DNA from: Streptomyces sp. DH37
GTDB taxonomy: Bacteria; Actinomycetota; Actinomycetes; Streptomycetales; Streptomycetaceae
Length of the DNA: 64,000 nucleotides
NCBI RefSeq assembly: GCF_029813835.1
Contig: NZ_JARVKV010000027.1
Coordinates: forward strand, 1-64,000
Direction of reading: 5' to 3'
Shown: piece by piece, positions 42,867 through 55,112 of the stretch
Layout of the letters: every line of letters begins with the position of its first letter
How positions within the stretch are numbered: the stretch's first letter is position 1
Position numbers and translations under genes: made by a program
The notes under the pieces: model-generated
What the model was told of the DNA's origin: nothing
Databases searched by the model: none
The model's input: the letters and a program-made list of their open reading frames with translations, nothing else

Positions 42867-43172
42867 CGTCTCCCAGGATGACGGCGTGGTGTCGGCGGGG
42901 CCAGCGGACGGGCTCCGGCGGGTGAGCGGAGGCCACCCGTCCCGCGCCCGGTGCCGCCGGTCCCCGTCGTCGAAACTGTCGAAACTGTCGGGACTGCCGG
43001 GGCTGCCGGGGCTGTCGGGTTGCCAGGGTTGTCGGGGGTATCGGGGTTGTCAGGTCCACACGTACCCCGTCCGCGCGGCGCCATCCGCCGGATGTCCGAC
43101 GGGCCGCTCCCCCGGCCCCTCCCCTCCCGCCCCGTACGGGTGGTCCGGGCGGACGCGCCCGGGCGGGGCGGG
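42867..43172. other. Intergenic, mostly tandem repeat
   Basis: Upstream of the hydrolase gene. It contains the 9-bp repeat described separately and GC-rich filler. No gene is supported, although the repeat is open on the minus strand as a Pro/Asn/Thr-rich frame. Confidence 0.5.
42969..43048. repeat. About nine degenerate 9-bp tandem repeats
   Basis: Units such as GTCGAAACT, GTCGGGACT, GCCGGGGCT, GCCAGGGTT and ATCGGGGTT follow one another with almost no gaps (one unit is 8 bp). Changes are concentrated in the last five positions. Confidence 0.85.
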
Positions 43173-43820
43173 TCAGCCCGGCTGTCCGTAGCCGCGCAGC
43201 CGCCGGGCGACGCGGTCCAGTTCCGCGGGCGGCAGCAGGGCGGGGGCGCGGCCGGGCACCGAGGCGGCGGCGAGCCAGACGCGGCACATCCACTCCAGCT
43301 GGGCGGTGTGGTCGTACGCCCGGCCGAGGCCGTCGGCGTACACGAGCGTGCCGTGGTTGCGCAGCAGGCAGCCGCTGCGGTCGCGCAGCGCCTCCAGCAC
43401 GTGGGCGGCCAGCTCCTCGCTGCCGTAGGTGGCGTACGGTGCGACGCGTACCGGACCGCCCAGCGCGGCGGTCATGTAGTGGATCGCCGGGAGCTCGTCG
43501 ACCAGGGTGGAGACGGCGGTGGCGTGCACGGCGTGGGTGTGGACGATCGCCGCCGCGCCGGTGGAGCGGTAGACCGCCAGGTGCATCGGCAGCTCGCTGG
43601 TGGGCGCGAGGGCGCCGGCCACCTGCCGGCCGTCCAGGTCGACGGCGCACGGCTCGTCCGCCGCCAGCCGGTCGTACGCGACGCCGCTGGGGGTGACCAG
43701 GACGGTGTCGCCGACCCGTACCGAGACGTTGCCGGAGGTGCCCACGACCAGGCCGTCGGCCACCGTCCGGCGGGCCGTGGCCACCAGTTCGCCCCAGGCC
43801 TCCGCCCAGTCCGGCCGCAT
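43173..43820 (-). CDS. Class II aldolase/adducin-family protein
   Basis: 215-residue single-domain protein of the fuculose-/ribulose-phosphate aldolase fold. Zinc ligands are in VHTHAVHATA and LRNHGTLVYADG; the phosphate-binding TSGNVSVR and TPSGVAYDRL loops and the acidic residue in PTSELPMHLAVY are present. ATG at 43820 is preceded by GGAGG at 8-nt spacing. No sugar operon is adjacent, so the substrate is unknown; it is divergent from the phosphate transporter operon. Confidence 0.9.
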   Translation of the reverse strand: MRPDWAEAWGELVATARRTVADGLVVGTSGNVSVRVGDTVLVTPSGVAYDRLAADEPCAVDLDGRQVAGALAPTSELPMHLAVYRSTGAAAIVHTHAVHATAVSTLVDELPAIHYMTAALGGPVRVAPYATYGSEELAAHVLEALRDRSGCLLRNHGTLVYADGLGRAYDHTAQLEWMCRVWLAAASVPGRAPALLPPAELDRVARRLRGYGQPG

Positions 43821-43966
43821 CCGCGCCACCTCCGGCGGAGCACTGTAGCGCGGGGCGGGCGCGCGTGGGGGCGCGCGGCGCACCGGGGGTGCGGAGGCGC
43901 GCTCGCTTACAGCACCACGTGCTCCTGCGCACACAGGCGGCATGAGACACCCCGACGCCGTTCCCA

Positions 43967-44007
43967 GTTCACCTTGCGTTCACCAAGGATCCTTACGTTC
44001 ACCGAGT
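43967..44007 (+). promoter_or_regulatory. PHO boxes (PhoP-binding direct repeats) upstream of pitH
   Basis: GTTCACC occurs at 43967-43973, 43978-43984 and 43997-44003. The first two are exactly 11 bp apart (GTTCACCTTGC GTTCACC), the defining period of Streptomyces PHO-box direct repeat units. The third sits 19 bp further on, just upstream of the transporter start at 44037. Confidence 0.9.
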
Positions 44008-44036
44008 ACCTGCCCTCCGACTGATTGCCTGGGTGA

Positions 44037-45272
44037 ATGGAAAACATCACGCTTCTCATCGGGATCGTGATCGTCACAGCCTTGGTGTTCGACTTCACCA
44101 ACGGTTTCCACGACACGGCCAACGCCATGGCCACCACCATTTCCACCGGGGCACTCAAGCCCAAGACGGCGGTGGCGATGTCGGCGGTCCTCAACCTCGT
44201 CGGCGCCTTCATCTCGGTCGAGGTCGCCGCCACCATCTCCAAGGGACTCATCAACGAGGATTCGGGCATCGAACCCGCGGTGATCTTCGCGGGTCTGGTC
44301 GGCGCGATCATCTGGAACCTGCTGACCTGGCTGGCCGGACTCCCCTCCAGCTCCTCGCACGCCCTCATGGGCGGCCTCATCGGCGCGACCGTCGCCGCCG
44401 TCGGCATCGGCGCCGTCTCCGTCAACGCGGTCTTCATGAAGGTGCTGATCCCGGCCCTCGTCGCACCGCTGGTCGCCGGCATCGCGGCCATGCTCGCGAC
44501 CAGGCTGACCTACCGGATCAGCCGCAACGCCGAGGAGGGACAGGTCGCCAAGGGCTACCGCGCCGGGCAGATCGCCTCGGCCGGGCTGGTCTCCCTGGCC
44601 CACGGCACCAACGACGCGCAGAAGACGATGGGCGTCATCACCCTCGCGCTGATCTCCGGCGGTGTGCTCGGCGCCGACGCCGACCCACCGCTGTGGGTCA
44701 TCGCCTCGGCCGGCATCGCCATCGCGCTGGGCACCTACCTGGGCGGCTGGCGGATCATCCGCACCATGGGCAAGGGCCTCACCGACATCCGCCCGGCGCA
44801 GGGCTTCGCCGCCCAGACCAGCTCGGCCGTCACCATCCTGGCCTCCTCCCACCTCGGCTTCGCGCTCTCCACCACCCAGGTCTGCTCCGGCTCGATCATG
44901 GGCTGCGGTCTGGGCCGCAAGGGCGGCGTGGTCCGCTGGAGCACCGCCGGCCGCATGGTCGCCGCCTGGGGCCTGACCCTTCCGGCCGCCGGCCTGGTCG
45001 CCGCGGGCGCCGCGCTGCTGGCCATCCAGGGCGACTGGGGCGTCACCGCGGTCGCGGTCCTCTCCGTCGCCGCCATCGCCGCCATCTGGATCGCCTCCCG
45101 CCGGGAGCCGGTCGACCACACCAACGTCAACGACGTCGAGACGGCCGGGGCCGACGAGGCGGGCGTGGTCACGGCCGCCGTGCAGGCCGTCGCCCCGCCG
45201 CCCACCGCCGGCATGGAGGAGGCCGGGAGGTCCTCCGAGACCCCGGCGAAGACCACCGTCTCCGCCTCCTGA
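44037..45272 (+). CDS. pitH: PiT-family inorganic phosphate transporter
   Basis: 411-residue low-affinity phosphate/metal-phosphate symporter. Both PiT signature copies are present: FDFTNGFHDTANAMATTIS near the N terminus and SLAHGTNDAQKTMGVI in the second half; about ten transmembrane helices; a central loop (RISRNAEEGQVAKGY) and a disordered ~50-residue C-terminal tail. ATG at 44037 follows GGGTGA. Upstream PHO boxes predict PhoP control. Gene order corresponds to S. coelicolor pitH2 (SCO1845, from memory). It is followed by a small membrane protein. Confidence 0.95.
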   Translation: MENITLLIGIVIVTALVFDFTNGFHDTANAMATTISTGALKPKTAVAMSAVLNLVGAFISVEVAATISKGLINEDSGIEPAVIFAGLVGAIIWNLLTWLAGLPSSSSHALMGGLIGATVAAVGIGAVSVNAVFMKVLIPALVAPLVAGIAAMLATRLTYRISRNAEEGQVAKGYRAGQIASAGLVSLAHGTNDAQKTMGVITLALISGGVLGADADPPLWVIASAGIAIALGTYLGGWRIIRTMGKGLTDIRPAQGFAAQTSSAVTILASSHLGFALSTTQVCSGSIMGCGLGRKGGVVRWSTAGRMVAAWGLTLPAAGLVAAGAALLAIQGDWGVTAVAVLSVAAIAAIWIASRREPVDHTNVNDVETAGADEAGVVTAAVQAVAPPPTAGMEEAGRSSETPAKTTVSAS

Positions 45273-45297
45273 GCCCCGCAGAGGAAGAAGCAGCACC

Positions 45298-45513
45298 ATG
45301 GACATCGACTGGGCAGCCCTCGGCCAGGTCTTCGGCGTCAGCCTCGTGATGACGGTCGGCCTGGTGGGCGTGTTCACCCTCGGCATCGTCGGCCTGGGCA
45401 CCAACGGCAAGGCGGAGGGCGGCTCCTCCGCCCTGGCCCGCGTCGGCGCCTACGCCTGCTACGCGCTGTGCGCGGCGGCGGTGGCCTACGGCATCTACAT
45501 CATCGCGGCCTGA
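45298..45513 (+). CDS. Small membrane protein co-transcribed with pitH
   Basis: 71-residue protein with two transmembrane helices (VFGVSLVMTVGLVGVFTLGI and VGAYACYALCAAAVAYGIYI) and a short Gly/Lys-containing loop. It starts 25 bp after the pitH stop, with GAGGAAGAAG as ribosome site, and is followed by a terminator. The association with a PiT gene is typical of Streptomyces; an accessory role is inferred. Confidence 0.85.
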   Translation: MDIDWAALGQVFGVSLVMTVGLVGVFTLGIVGLGTNGKAEGGSSALARVGAYACYALCAAAVAYGIYIIAA

Positions 45514-45561
45514 CCGGCCCCTGACCGGCCCACCGGCCTCCGCGCCTTCCCCGCGCTCTCC

Positions 45562-45591
45562 GGGCGCCCGACGGGACACCGTCGGGCGCCC
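45562..45591 (+). terminator. Terminator of the pitH operon
   Basis: 13-bp perfect stem GGGCGCCCGACGG - GACA - CCGTCGGGCGCCC, 48 bp after the small-protein stop. Confidence 0.9.
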
Positions 45592-45707
45592 TCGTCCGTT
45601 CCGGGGCGGTGGCGCGCGCCCCGGCGCGTACGCCGCGCACCACCGCCGTGTGCGCTTCCGCACAGTGCGCCGTCGCAGGTCACGGGTGAGTTGACGCGTC
45701 TTCCCGG

Positions 45708-45895
45708 GCATGGTGGACTTCCCGTTGCCAAACGGCGGCAGGAGAGGAAGCCGGTGCGAATCCGGCGCGGTCCCGCCACTGTCACCGGGGAGCGCTCCCC
45801 CACCCAGCGTCACGGCCCGCACACCGGGCTGGAAGGCCGGGGGCAGCGCCGATCCGGGAGCCAGGAGACTCTCACCGCCGGTCACGTCGAGCCAG
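45708..45895 (+). ncRNA. Cobalamin (AdoCbl) riboswitch
   Basis: Conserved core elements are readable in order: GGAAGCCGGTGCGAATCCGG, then CGCGGTCCCGCCACTGTCAC (the CCCGCCACTGT block), a variable hairpin region, GGAAGGCCGGGGGCAGCG, and the B12-box-like AGCCAGGAGACTCTCACCG. Aptamer edges are approximate. It lies directly upstream of the cob operon. TTGACG (45691-45696)-17 bp-TGGACT could be the promoter but would start transcription inside the 5' edge of the aptamer. No U-tract terminator follows, so control is probably at translation initiation. Confidence 0.95.
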
Positions 45896-45925
45896 GGCGA
45901 GGACCCTGAGTGAGGACATACCGCC

Positions 45926-46000
45926 ATGCCCGGCACCCTGCCTGCCCCCGCGCCTCCGCCTCCCGCCGCGAGAACCGCACGAGGTGTGACGGCCGGCTGA
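45926..46000 (+). CDS. Possible 24-codon leader ORF between riboswitch and cobD
   Basis: ATG at 45926 opens a 24-codon frame (MPGTLPAPAPPPPAARTARG...) whose TGA at 45998-46000 ends 4 nt before the cobD ATG. GAGG (45912-45915) is its only ribosome-site candidate, at the long spacing of 10 nt. cobD itself lacks a good Shine-Dalgarno. Coupled translation from this leader, gated by the riboswitch, would explain that; translation is not shown. Confidence 0.4.
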   Translation: MPGTLPAPAPPPPAARTARGVTAG

Positions 46001-46004
46001 CGCG

Positions 46005-47033
46005 ATGCGTGCCGACCACGTCCCCGCCCCGGCCGACGGCCCGGCCGCCCGCCTCCCCGCCGCCCCGGCCCTCCCGGCCGCGGGCTACGCGTGCGGGGCG
46101 GCGCTGGGGTGCCTGCTCGACCTGATCGCCGGCGATCCGCGCCGCGCGCACCCCGTCGCCGCCTTCGGGCGCGCCGCCGGCGCCGCCGAGCGGCTGCTGT
46201 GGCGCGACCACCGCGGAGCGGGCGCGCTGTACACCGCCGTGTGCGCCGGCGGCGCCGCGGCCGCCGCGGCGGCGCTGGACCGCGCCGTACGCCGCTCCCC
46301 CGCCGCCCGCACCGCCCTCGCGGCCGCCGCGACCTGGGCGGTGGTCGGCGGCACGACGCTGGCGCGCGAGGCCCGCACGATCGCCGCCGCGCTGGAGGCG
46401 GGCGACATCGAGGCGGCCCGCGCCCGGCTGCCGCACCTGTGCGGACGCGACCCGCAGGCGCTGGACGCCGACGGCATCGCCCGGGCGGTGGTGGAGTCCG
46501 TCGCCGAGAACACCTCCGACGCCGTGGTCGGCGCGCTGGTGTGGGGCGCGGCCGCCGGTGTGCCCGGTCTGGCGGGCTTCCGGGCCGTCAACACCCTGGA
46601 CGCGATGGTCGGCCACCGCTCGCCGCGCCACCTGCGCTTCGGCTGGGCCTCGGCGCGGCTGGACGACGCGGCGGGCTGGCCCGGCGCCCGGCTGACCGCG
46701 CTGCTCGCCTCCCTCGCCGGGCCCGACCCGCGCGGCGCGCTCCGCGCCTGGCGCGCGGACGCCCACCGCCACCCCAGCCCGAACGCCGGTGTGGTCGAGG
46801 CGGCGTTCGCCGGCGCGCTGGGCGTACGGCTGGGCGGGACGCTGTCGTACGGCGGGCGCGTCGAGCACCGGCCGGTCCTGGGCGCGGGCGGCCGCCCGGT
46901 GCGCGTGGCGGACATCGAGCGCGCGGTACGGCTGTCGCGCCGGGTGTGCGCGCTGGCGCTGGCGGTGTGCGGGGCCGCCGGAGCGCTGCGGGAGCGGCGC
47001 GGGACACGGGCGGGGACGAGGGGGAAGCGGTGA
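46005..47033 (+). CDS. cobD: Adenosylcobinamide-phosphate synthase CobD/CbiB
   Basis: 342-residue membrane enzyme attaching the aminopropanol (phosphate) side chain to adenosylcobyric acid. Family motifs: GDPRRAHPVAAFGRAAGAAE, DGIARAVVESVAENTSDAVV, FRAVNTLDAMVGHRSPRH and SPNAGVVEAAFAGALGVRLG. Several hydrophobic helices are present. First gene of the cob operon, downstream of the cobalamin riboswitch. The ~28-residue N-terminal extension is Pro/Ala-rich. Stop overlaps the cobQ start (GTGA at 47030). Confidence 0.94.
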   Translation: MRADHVPAPADGPAARLPAAPALPAAGYACGAALGCLLDLIAGDPRRAHPVAAFGRAAGAAERLLWRDHRGAGALYTAVCAGGAAAAAAALDRAVRRSPAARTALAAAATWAVVGGTTLAREARTIAAALEAGDIEAARARLPHLCGRDPQALDADGIARAVVESVAENTSDAVVGALVWGAAAGVPGLAGFRAVNTLDAMVGHRSPRHLRFGWASARLDDAAGWPGARLTALLASLAGPDPRGALRAWRADAHRHPSPNAGVVEAAFAGALGVRLGGTLSYGGRVEHRPVLGAGGRPVRVADIERAVRLSRRVCALALAVCGAAGALRERRGTRAGTRGKR

Positions 47034-48541
47034 CGGGCGGCGGACTGCTGATCGCGGGGACGACCTCCGACGCGGGCAAGAGCGTGGTCACGGCGGGCGT
47101 CTGCCGCTGGCTGGCCCGCAAGGGCGTGCGGGTGGCGCCCTTCAAGGCGCAGAACATGTCGCTGAACTCGTTCGTGACGCGCGACGGCGCCGAGATCGGC
47201 CGGGCCCAGGCCATGCAGGCCGCGGCGGCCGGGGTGGAGCCGACCGCGCTGATGAACCCGGTGCTGCTCAAGCCCGGCGGCGACCGCACCAGCCAGGTCG
47301 TGCTGCTGGGGAGGCCGGTGGGCGAGCTGAGCGCGCGCGGCTACCACGCGGGACGGCAGGAGAGCCTGCTGGGAACGGTCACCGACTGCCTGGCCGAGCT
47401 GCGCCGCACCCACGACGCGGTGATCTGCGAGGGCGCGGGCAGCCCCGCCGAGATCAACCTGCGGCACAGCGACATCGTCAACATGGGCCTGGCGCGCGCC
47501 GCCTCCCTGCCGGTCGTGGTGGTCGGCGACATCGACCGCGGCGGCGTCTTCGCCTCCCTCTTCGGCACCACCGCCCTGCTGTCGCCCGGGGACCAGGCGC
47601 TGGTGGCGGGCTACCTGGTGAACAAGTTCCGCGGCGACGTGACGCTGCTCGAACCCGGCCTGGAGATGCTGCGCGGCCTGACCGGGCGGCCGGTGCTGGG
47701 CGTCCTGCCGTACGCGCACGGGCTCGGCATCGACGAGGAGGACGGGCTGCGGCTGTCGCTGCGCGGCACCGTGCGCGAGTCGGCCGTCGCGCCGCCGCAC
47801 GGCCGGGACGTGCTGCGGATCGCGGTGGTGCCCGTGCCGCTGATGTCGAACTTCACGGACGTGGACGCGCTGGCGGCCGAACCGGGCGTGGTCGTGCGGT
47901 TCACCGACCGTCCCGAGGAACTGGCCGACGCCGACCTGGCGATCGTGCCCGGCACCCGCGGCACCGTGCGGGCGCTGGCCTGGCTGCGCGAGCGCGGGCT
48001 GGCCGGGGCGCTGGCGCGCCGGGCCGCCGAGGGCCGGCCGGTGCTCGGCATATGCGGCGGCTTCCAGATGCTGGGCGAGCGGATCGAGGACGAGGTGGAG
48101 TCGCGGGCCGGGACGGTCGGCGGCCTGGGCCTGCTGCCGGTGCGGGTGCGCTTCGCGGCGGAGAAGACCCTGGCCCGGCCGGTCGGCGAGGCGCTGGGCG
48201 AGCGCGTGGAGGGCTACGAGATCCACCACGGCGTGGCCGAGGTGGCCGGCGGGGACGAGCCGTTCCTGGACGGCTGCCGCTCCGGCTCGGTGTGGGGCAC
48301 GCACTGGCACGGGTCGCTGGAGAGCGACGGCTTCCGGCGCGCCTTCCTGCGGCGGGTGGCGGCCGACGCGGGGCGGGCCTTCGTCCCCGCGCCGGACACC
48401 TCGTTCGCCGCACTGCGCGAGGAGCAGCTGGACCGGCTGGGCGACCTGGTGGAGGAGCACGCCGACACCGCCGCGCTGCTGCGGCTGATCGAGGACGGCG
48501 CGCCCGCGGGCCTGCCGTTCGTACCGCCGGGGGCGCCGTGA
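47030..48541 (+). CDS. cobQ: Cobyric acid synthase CobQ
   Basis: 503-residue amidotransferase that amidates b, d, e and g carboxylates of adenosylcobyrinate a,c-diamide using glutamine and ATP. N-terminal P-loop-like GTTSDAGKSVVTAGVCRWLA; FKAQNMSLNS and GDRTSQVVLLG are CobQ-specific. The C-terminal class I glutaminase domain has nucleophile Cys in GICGGFQMLG and HHG in YEIHHGVAEV. GTG start overlaps the cobD stop. Its own stop overlaps a GTG (48538) in the cobN frame. Confidence 0.96.
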   Translation: MTGGGLLIAGTTSDAGKSVVTAGVCRWLARKGVRVAPFKAQNMSLNSFVTRDGAEIGRAQAMQAAAAGVEPTALMNPVLLKPGGDRTSQVVLLGRPVGELSARGYHAGRQESLLGTVTDCLAELRRTHDAVICEGAGSPAEINLRHSDIVNMGLARAASLPVVVVGDIDRGGVFASLFGTTALLSPGDQALVAGYLVNKFRGDVTLLEPGLEMLRGLTGRPVLGVLPYAHGLGIDEEDGLRLSLRGTVRESAVAPPHGRDVLRIAVVPVPLMSNFTDVDALAAEPGVVVRFTDRPEELADADLAIVPGTRGTVRALAWLRERGLAGALARRAAEGRPVLGICGGFQMLGERIEDEVESRAGTVGGLGLLPVRVRFAAEKTLARPVGEALGERVEGYEIHHGVAEVAGGDEPFLDGCRSGSVWGTHWHGSLESDGFRRAFLRRVAADAGRAFVPAPDTSFAALREEQLDRLGDLVEEHADTAALLRLIEDGAPAGLPFVPPGAP

Positions 48542-48711
48542 ACGCCGCGGCCGGGACGACCGGCACCGGTGGCACCGGCTGCACCACCGACACCACCGAC
48601 AGTGCCGGCACCGGTGGCACCACCGACAGCACTGACACCGCCGGCACCGCCGGCGGGAGCGACACGACCGAGACGGCCGACGCGAAGGACGTACGAACCG
48701 ATGGGGGCTCG

Positions 48712-52412
<3,701 letters not shown>

Positions 52413-52416
<4 letters not shown>

Positions 52417-54476
52417 GCACCACCACCCCCTACCCGTTCACCGCGATCGTCGGGATGGACGACCTGCGGCTGGCGCTGCTGCTGAACGCGGTCTCACCGG
52501 CCGTCGGCGGCGTGCTGGTGCGCGGCGAGAAGGGCACGGCCAAGTCCACGGCCGTGCGGGCCCTGGCGGCGCTGATGCCGCCGGTCGCGGTCGTCCCCGG
52601 CTGCCGCTTCTCCTGCGACCCGCGCCGTCCCGACCCGGGGTGCCCGGACGGGCCGCACGAGACGGGGCCGGGCGCGCGGCGGCCCGCACGGATGGTGGAG
52701 CTGCCGGTCGGCGCGTCGGAGGACCGGCTCGTCGGGGCGCTGGACATCGAGCGGGCCCTGGCGGAGGGCGTGAAGGCCTTCGAGCCGGGGCTGCTGGCGG
52801 ACGCGCACCGGGGCGTGCTCTACGTGGACGAGGTCAACCTCCTCCACGACCACCTGGTCGACCTGCTGCTGGACGCCGCCGCGATGGGCGCCTCGTACGT
52901 CGAGCGCGAGGGCGTCTCGGTGCGGCACGCCTCCCGCTTCCTGCTGGTCGGGACGATGAACCCCGAGGAGGGCGAGCTGCGCCCGCAGCTGCTGGACCGC
53001 TTCGGGCTGACCGTGGAGGTCGCCGCCTCCCGCGAGACCGGCGAGCGGATGGAGGTCGTCCGGCGGCGCCTGGCGTACGACGAGGACCCGGCGGCCTTCG
53101 CCGCCCGCTGGGCCGCGGAGGAGAGCGCGCTGCGGGAGCGGATCGCGGCGGCGCGGGCGCTGCTGCCGGACGTGCGGCTGGGCGACGCGGCGCTGCGGCA
53201 GATCGCCGCGACGTGCGCGGCCTTCGACGTGGACGGGATGCGGGCCGACATCGTGATGGCGCGCACCGCCACCGCGCTGGCGGCCTGGGCGGGACGCACC
53301 GACGTGGCGGCCGAGGACATCCGGCGGGCCGCGCTGCTGGCGCTGCCGCACCGCAGGCGCAGGAACCCCTTCGACGCGCCCGGCCTGGACGAGGAGAAGC
53401 TCGACGAGACGCTGCGGCAGAACGGCGGCGGGGACGACGACCCGGACCCGGACGGCCCGGACGGCGGTCCCGGCGGCGGTCCGGACGGCGGGGGGCAGCC
53501 GCCGGAGGGCGGGCCGGAGGAGGGCGGATCGGAGGAGCCGTCCCGGCCGTCCGTACCGGAGCAGTCCCGGGGCGGGCAGGACGCCGGGAAGAACGACGGG
53601 CAGGACGCCGGGCAGGGTCCCGGCCCCGGCGAGCAGACCCCCGCCCGCGCCGGCGAGCCGTTCCGCGCCCGCGCCCTGTCGGTGCCGGGCGTGGGCGAGG
53701 GCGCGGCGGGGCGGCGCTCGCGCGCCCGCACCACGCAGGGCCGCGTCACGGGCGCCCGCCGTCCCCGCGGCGTGCTGTCCCGGCTGCACCTGGCCGCGAC
53801 CGTACGGGCGGCCGCCCCGCACCAGCGGGCGCGGGGGCGTTCCGGGCCGGGACTGGTGGTCCGCCGGGACGACCTGCGCGAGGCCGTGCGCGAGGGCAGG
53901 GAGTCCAACCTCGTGCTGTTCGTCGTGGACGCCTCCGGCTCGATGGCCGCGCGGCAGCGGATGGGCGCGGTCAAGGGGGCGGTGCTGTCGCTGCTGCTGG
54001 ACGCCTACCAGCGCCGCGACAAGGTCGGTCTGGTCACCTTCCGCGGCTCGGGCGCCGAGGTGGCCCTGCCGCCCACCTCGTCGGTGGACGCCGCCGCCGC
54101 GCGGCTCGAGTCGCTTCCCACGGGGGGACGCACCCCGCTGGCCGCCGGGCTGCTGAAGGCCCGCGACGTGCTGCGGGTCGAGCGGCTGCGCGACCCCTCG
54201 CGGCGTCCGCTGCTGGTCGCCGTCACCGACGGCCGGGCCACGGGCGGCCCCGAGCCGGTCGTGCGGGCGCGGCAGGCGGCCCGCCTGCTGGCGGCCGACG
54301 GCACGGCGTCGGTGGTCGTCGACTGCGAGTCCGGGCCGGTGCGGCTGGGCCTGGCGGGCGCGCTCGCCGCCGGGCTGGGCGGCCCGGCGGTGACGCTGGG
54401 GGAGCTGCGCGCCGACACCGTCACCGGACTCGTCCGTTCCCTGCAGACCCCGCACGACCACAGGAGGGCCGCGTAG
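52413..54476 (+). CDS. Putative cobaltochelatase ChlI/ChlD fusion (AAA+ plus VWA)
   Basis: 687-residue fusion of the two small chelatase subunits. The AAA+ module (1-330) has Walker A RGEKGTAKSTAVRALA, Walker B GVLYVDEVNLLHDHL and sensor GTMNPEEGELRPQLLDRFG. An acidic Pro/Gly-rich linker follows (about 345-425). The C-terminal VWA domain has the MIDAS motif VVDASGSMAARQRMGAVKGA. It is the energising partner of CobN, directly upstream (ATGA overlap). Full-length and intact. Confidence 0.94.
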
Positions 54477-55081
54477 TGCCGAAGGGACAGCCGAGCGTCG
54501 TACCCGACGACGGACTCACCACGCGTCAGCGCCGCAACCGACCGCTGCTGGCGGTCCACACCGGCATCGGCAAGGGCAAGTCGACGGCCGCCTTCGGGCT
54601 GGCGCTGCGCGCCTGGAACCAGGGCTGGCCGATCGGGGTGTTCCAGTTCGTGAAGTCCGCCAAGTGGCGGGTGGGCGAGGAGCGGGCGCTGCGCGTGCTG
54701 GGCGCGAGCGGCGAGGGCGGCACCGTCGCCTGGCACAAGATGGGCGAGGGCTGGTCGTGGATCCAGCGGGACGCCCGGGACGCCCTCTCCTCCGAGGAGG
54801 CGGCGCGCGAGGGCTGGGAGCAGGTCAAGCGCGATCTGGCGGCCGAGACGTACCGGCTGTACGTGCTGGACGAGTTCGCCTACCCGATGCACTGGGGCTG
54901 GGTGGACACCGACGAGGTGGTCGAGGTCCTGCGGACCCGTCCCGGCGTCCAGCACGTGGTGATCACCGGGCGGAACGCGCCGCGGGCACTGGTCGACGCC
55001 GCCGACCTGGTGACGGAGATGACCAAGGTCAAGCACCCCATGGACGCCGGCCAGAAGGGCCAGCGGGGCATCGAGTGGTGA
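54476..55081 (+). CDS. cobO: Corrinoid adenosyltransferase CobO (CobA/BtuR type)
   Basis: 201-residue ATP:Co(I)rrinoid adenosyltransferase. P-loop VHTGIGKGKSTAAFGLALRA, then FVKSAKWRVGEERAL and YVLDEFAYPMHWGWVD typical of the CobA/BtuR family; not PduO-type. GTG at 54476 overlaps the previous TAG by one base, with AGGAGG 8 nt upstream. Ends 31 bp before cobB, in a short stretch with two GAACCGAGCGGTG repeats. Confidence 0.95.
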   Translation: MPKGQPSVVPDDGLTTRQRRNRPLLAVHTGIGKGKSTAAFGLALRAWNQGWPIGVFQFVKSAKWRVGEERALRVLGASGEGGTVAWHKMGEGWSWIQRDARDALSSEEAAREGWEQVKRDLAAETYRLYVLDEFAYPMHWGWVDTDEVVEVLRTRPGVQHVVITGRNAPRALVDAADLVTEMTKVKHPMDAGQKGQRGIEW

Positions 55082-55112
55082 ACCGAGCGGTGAACCGAGC
55101 GGTGACAGCCCC

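Noticed and set aside
42867..43950. Extension of the 40243 frame through to 43950
   Set aside because: The frame stays open only because of GC content; the extension overlaps the hydrolase and aldolase genes and has shadow-like composition. The gene begins near 41679.
45691..45719. TTGACG-17-TGGACT as the cob operon promoter
   Set aside because: The hexamers and spacing are good, but the implied start near 45726 would remove the 5' edge of the riboswitch. The true promoter may lie further upstream; left undecided.
45910..46125. 71-codon frame starting at GTG 45910
   Set aside because: It overlaps the start of cobD in another frame and has an Arg/Pro/Ser-rich shadow composition.
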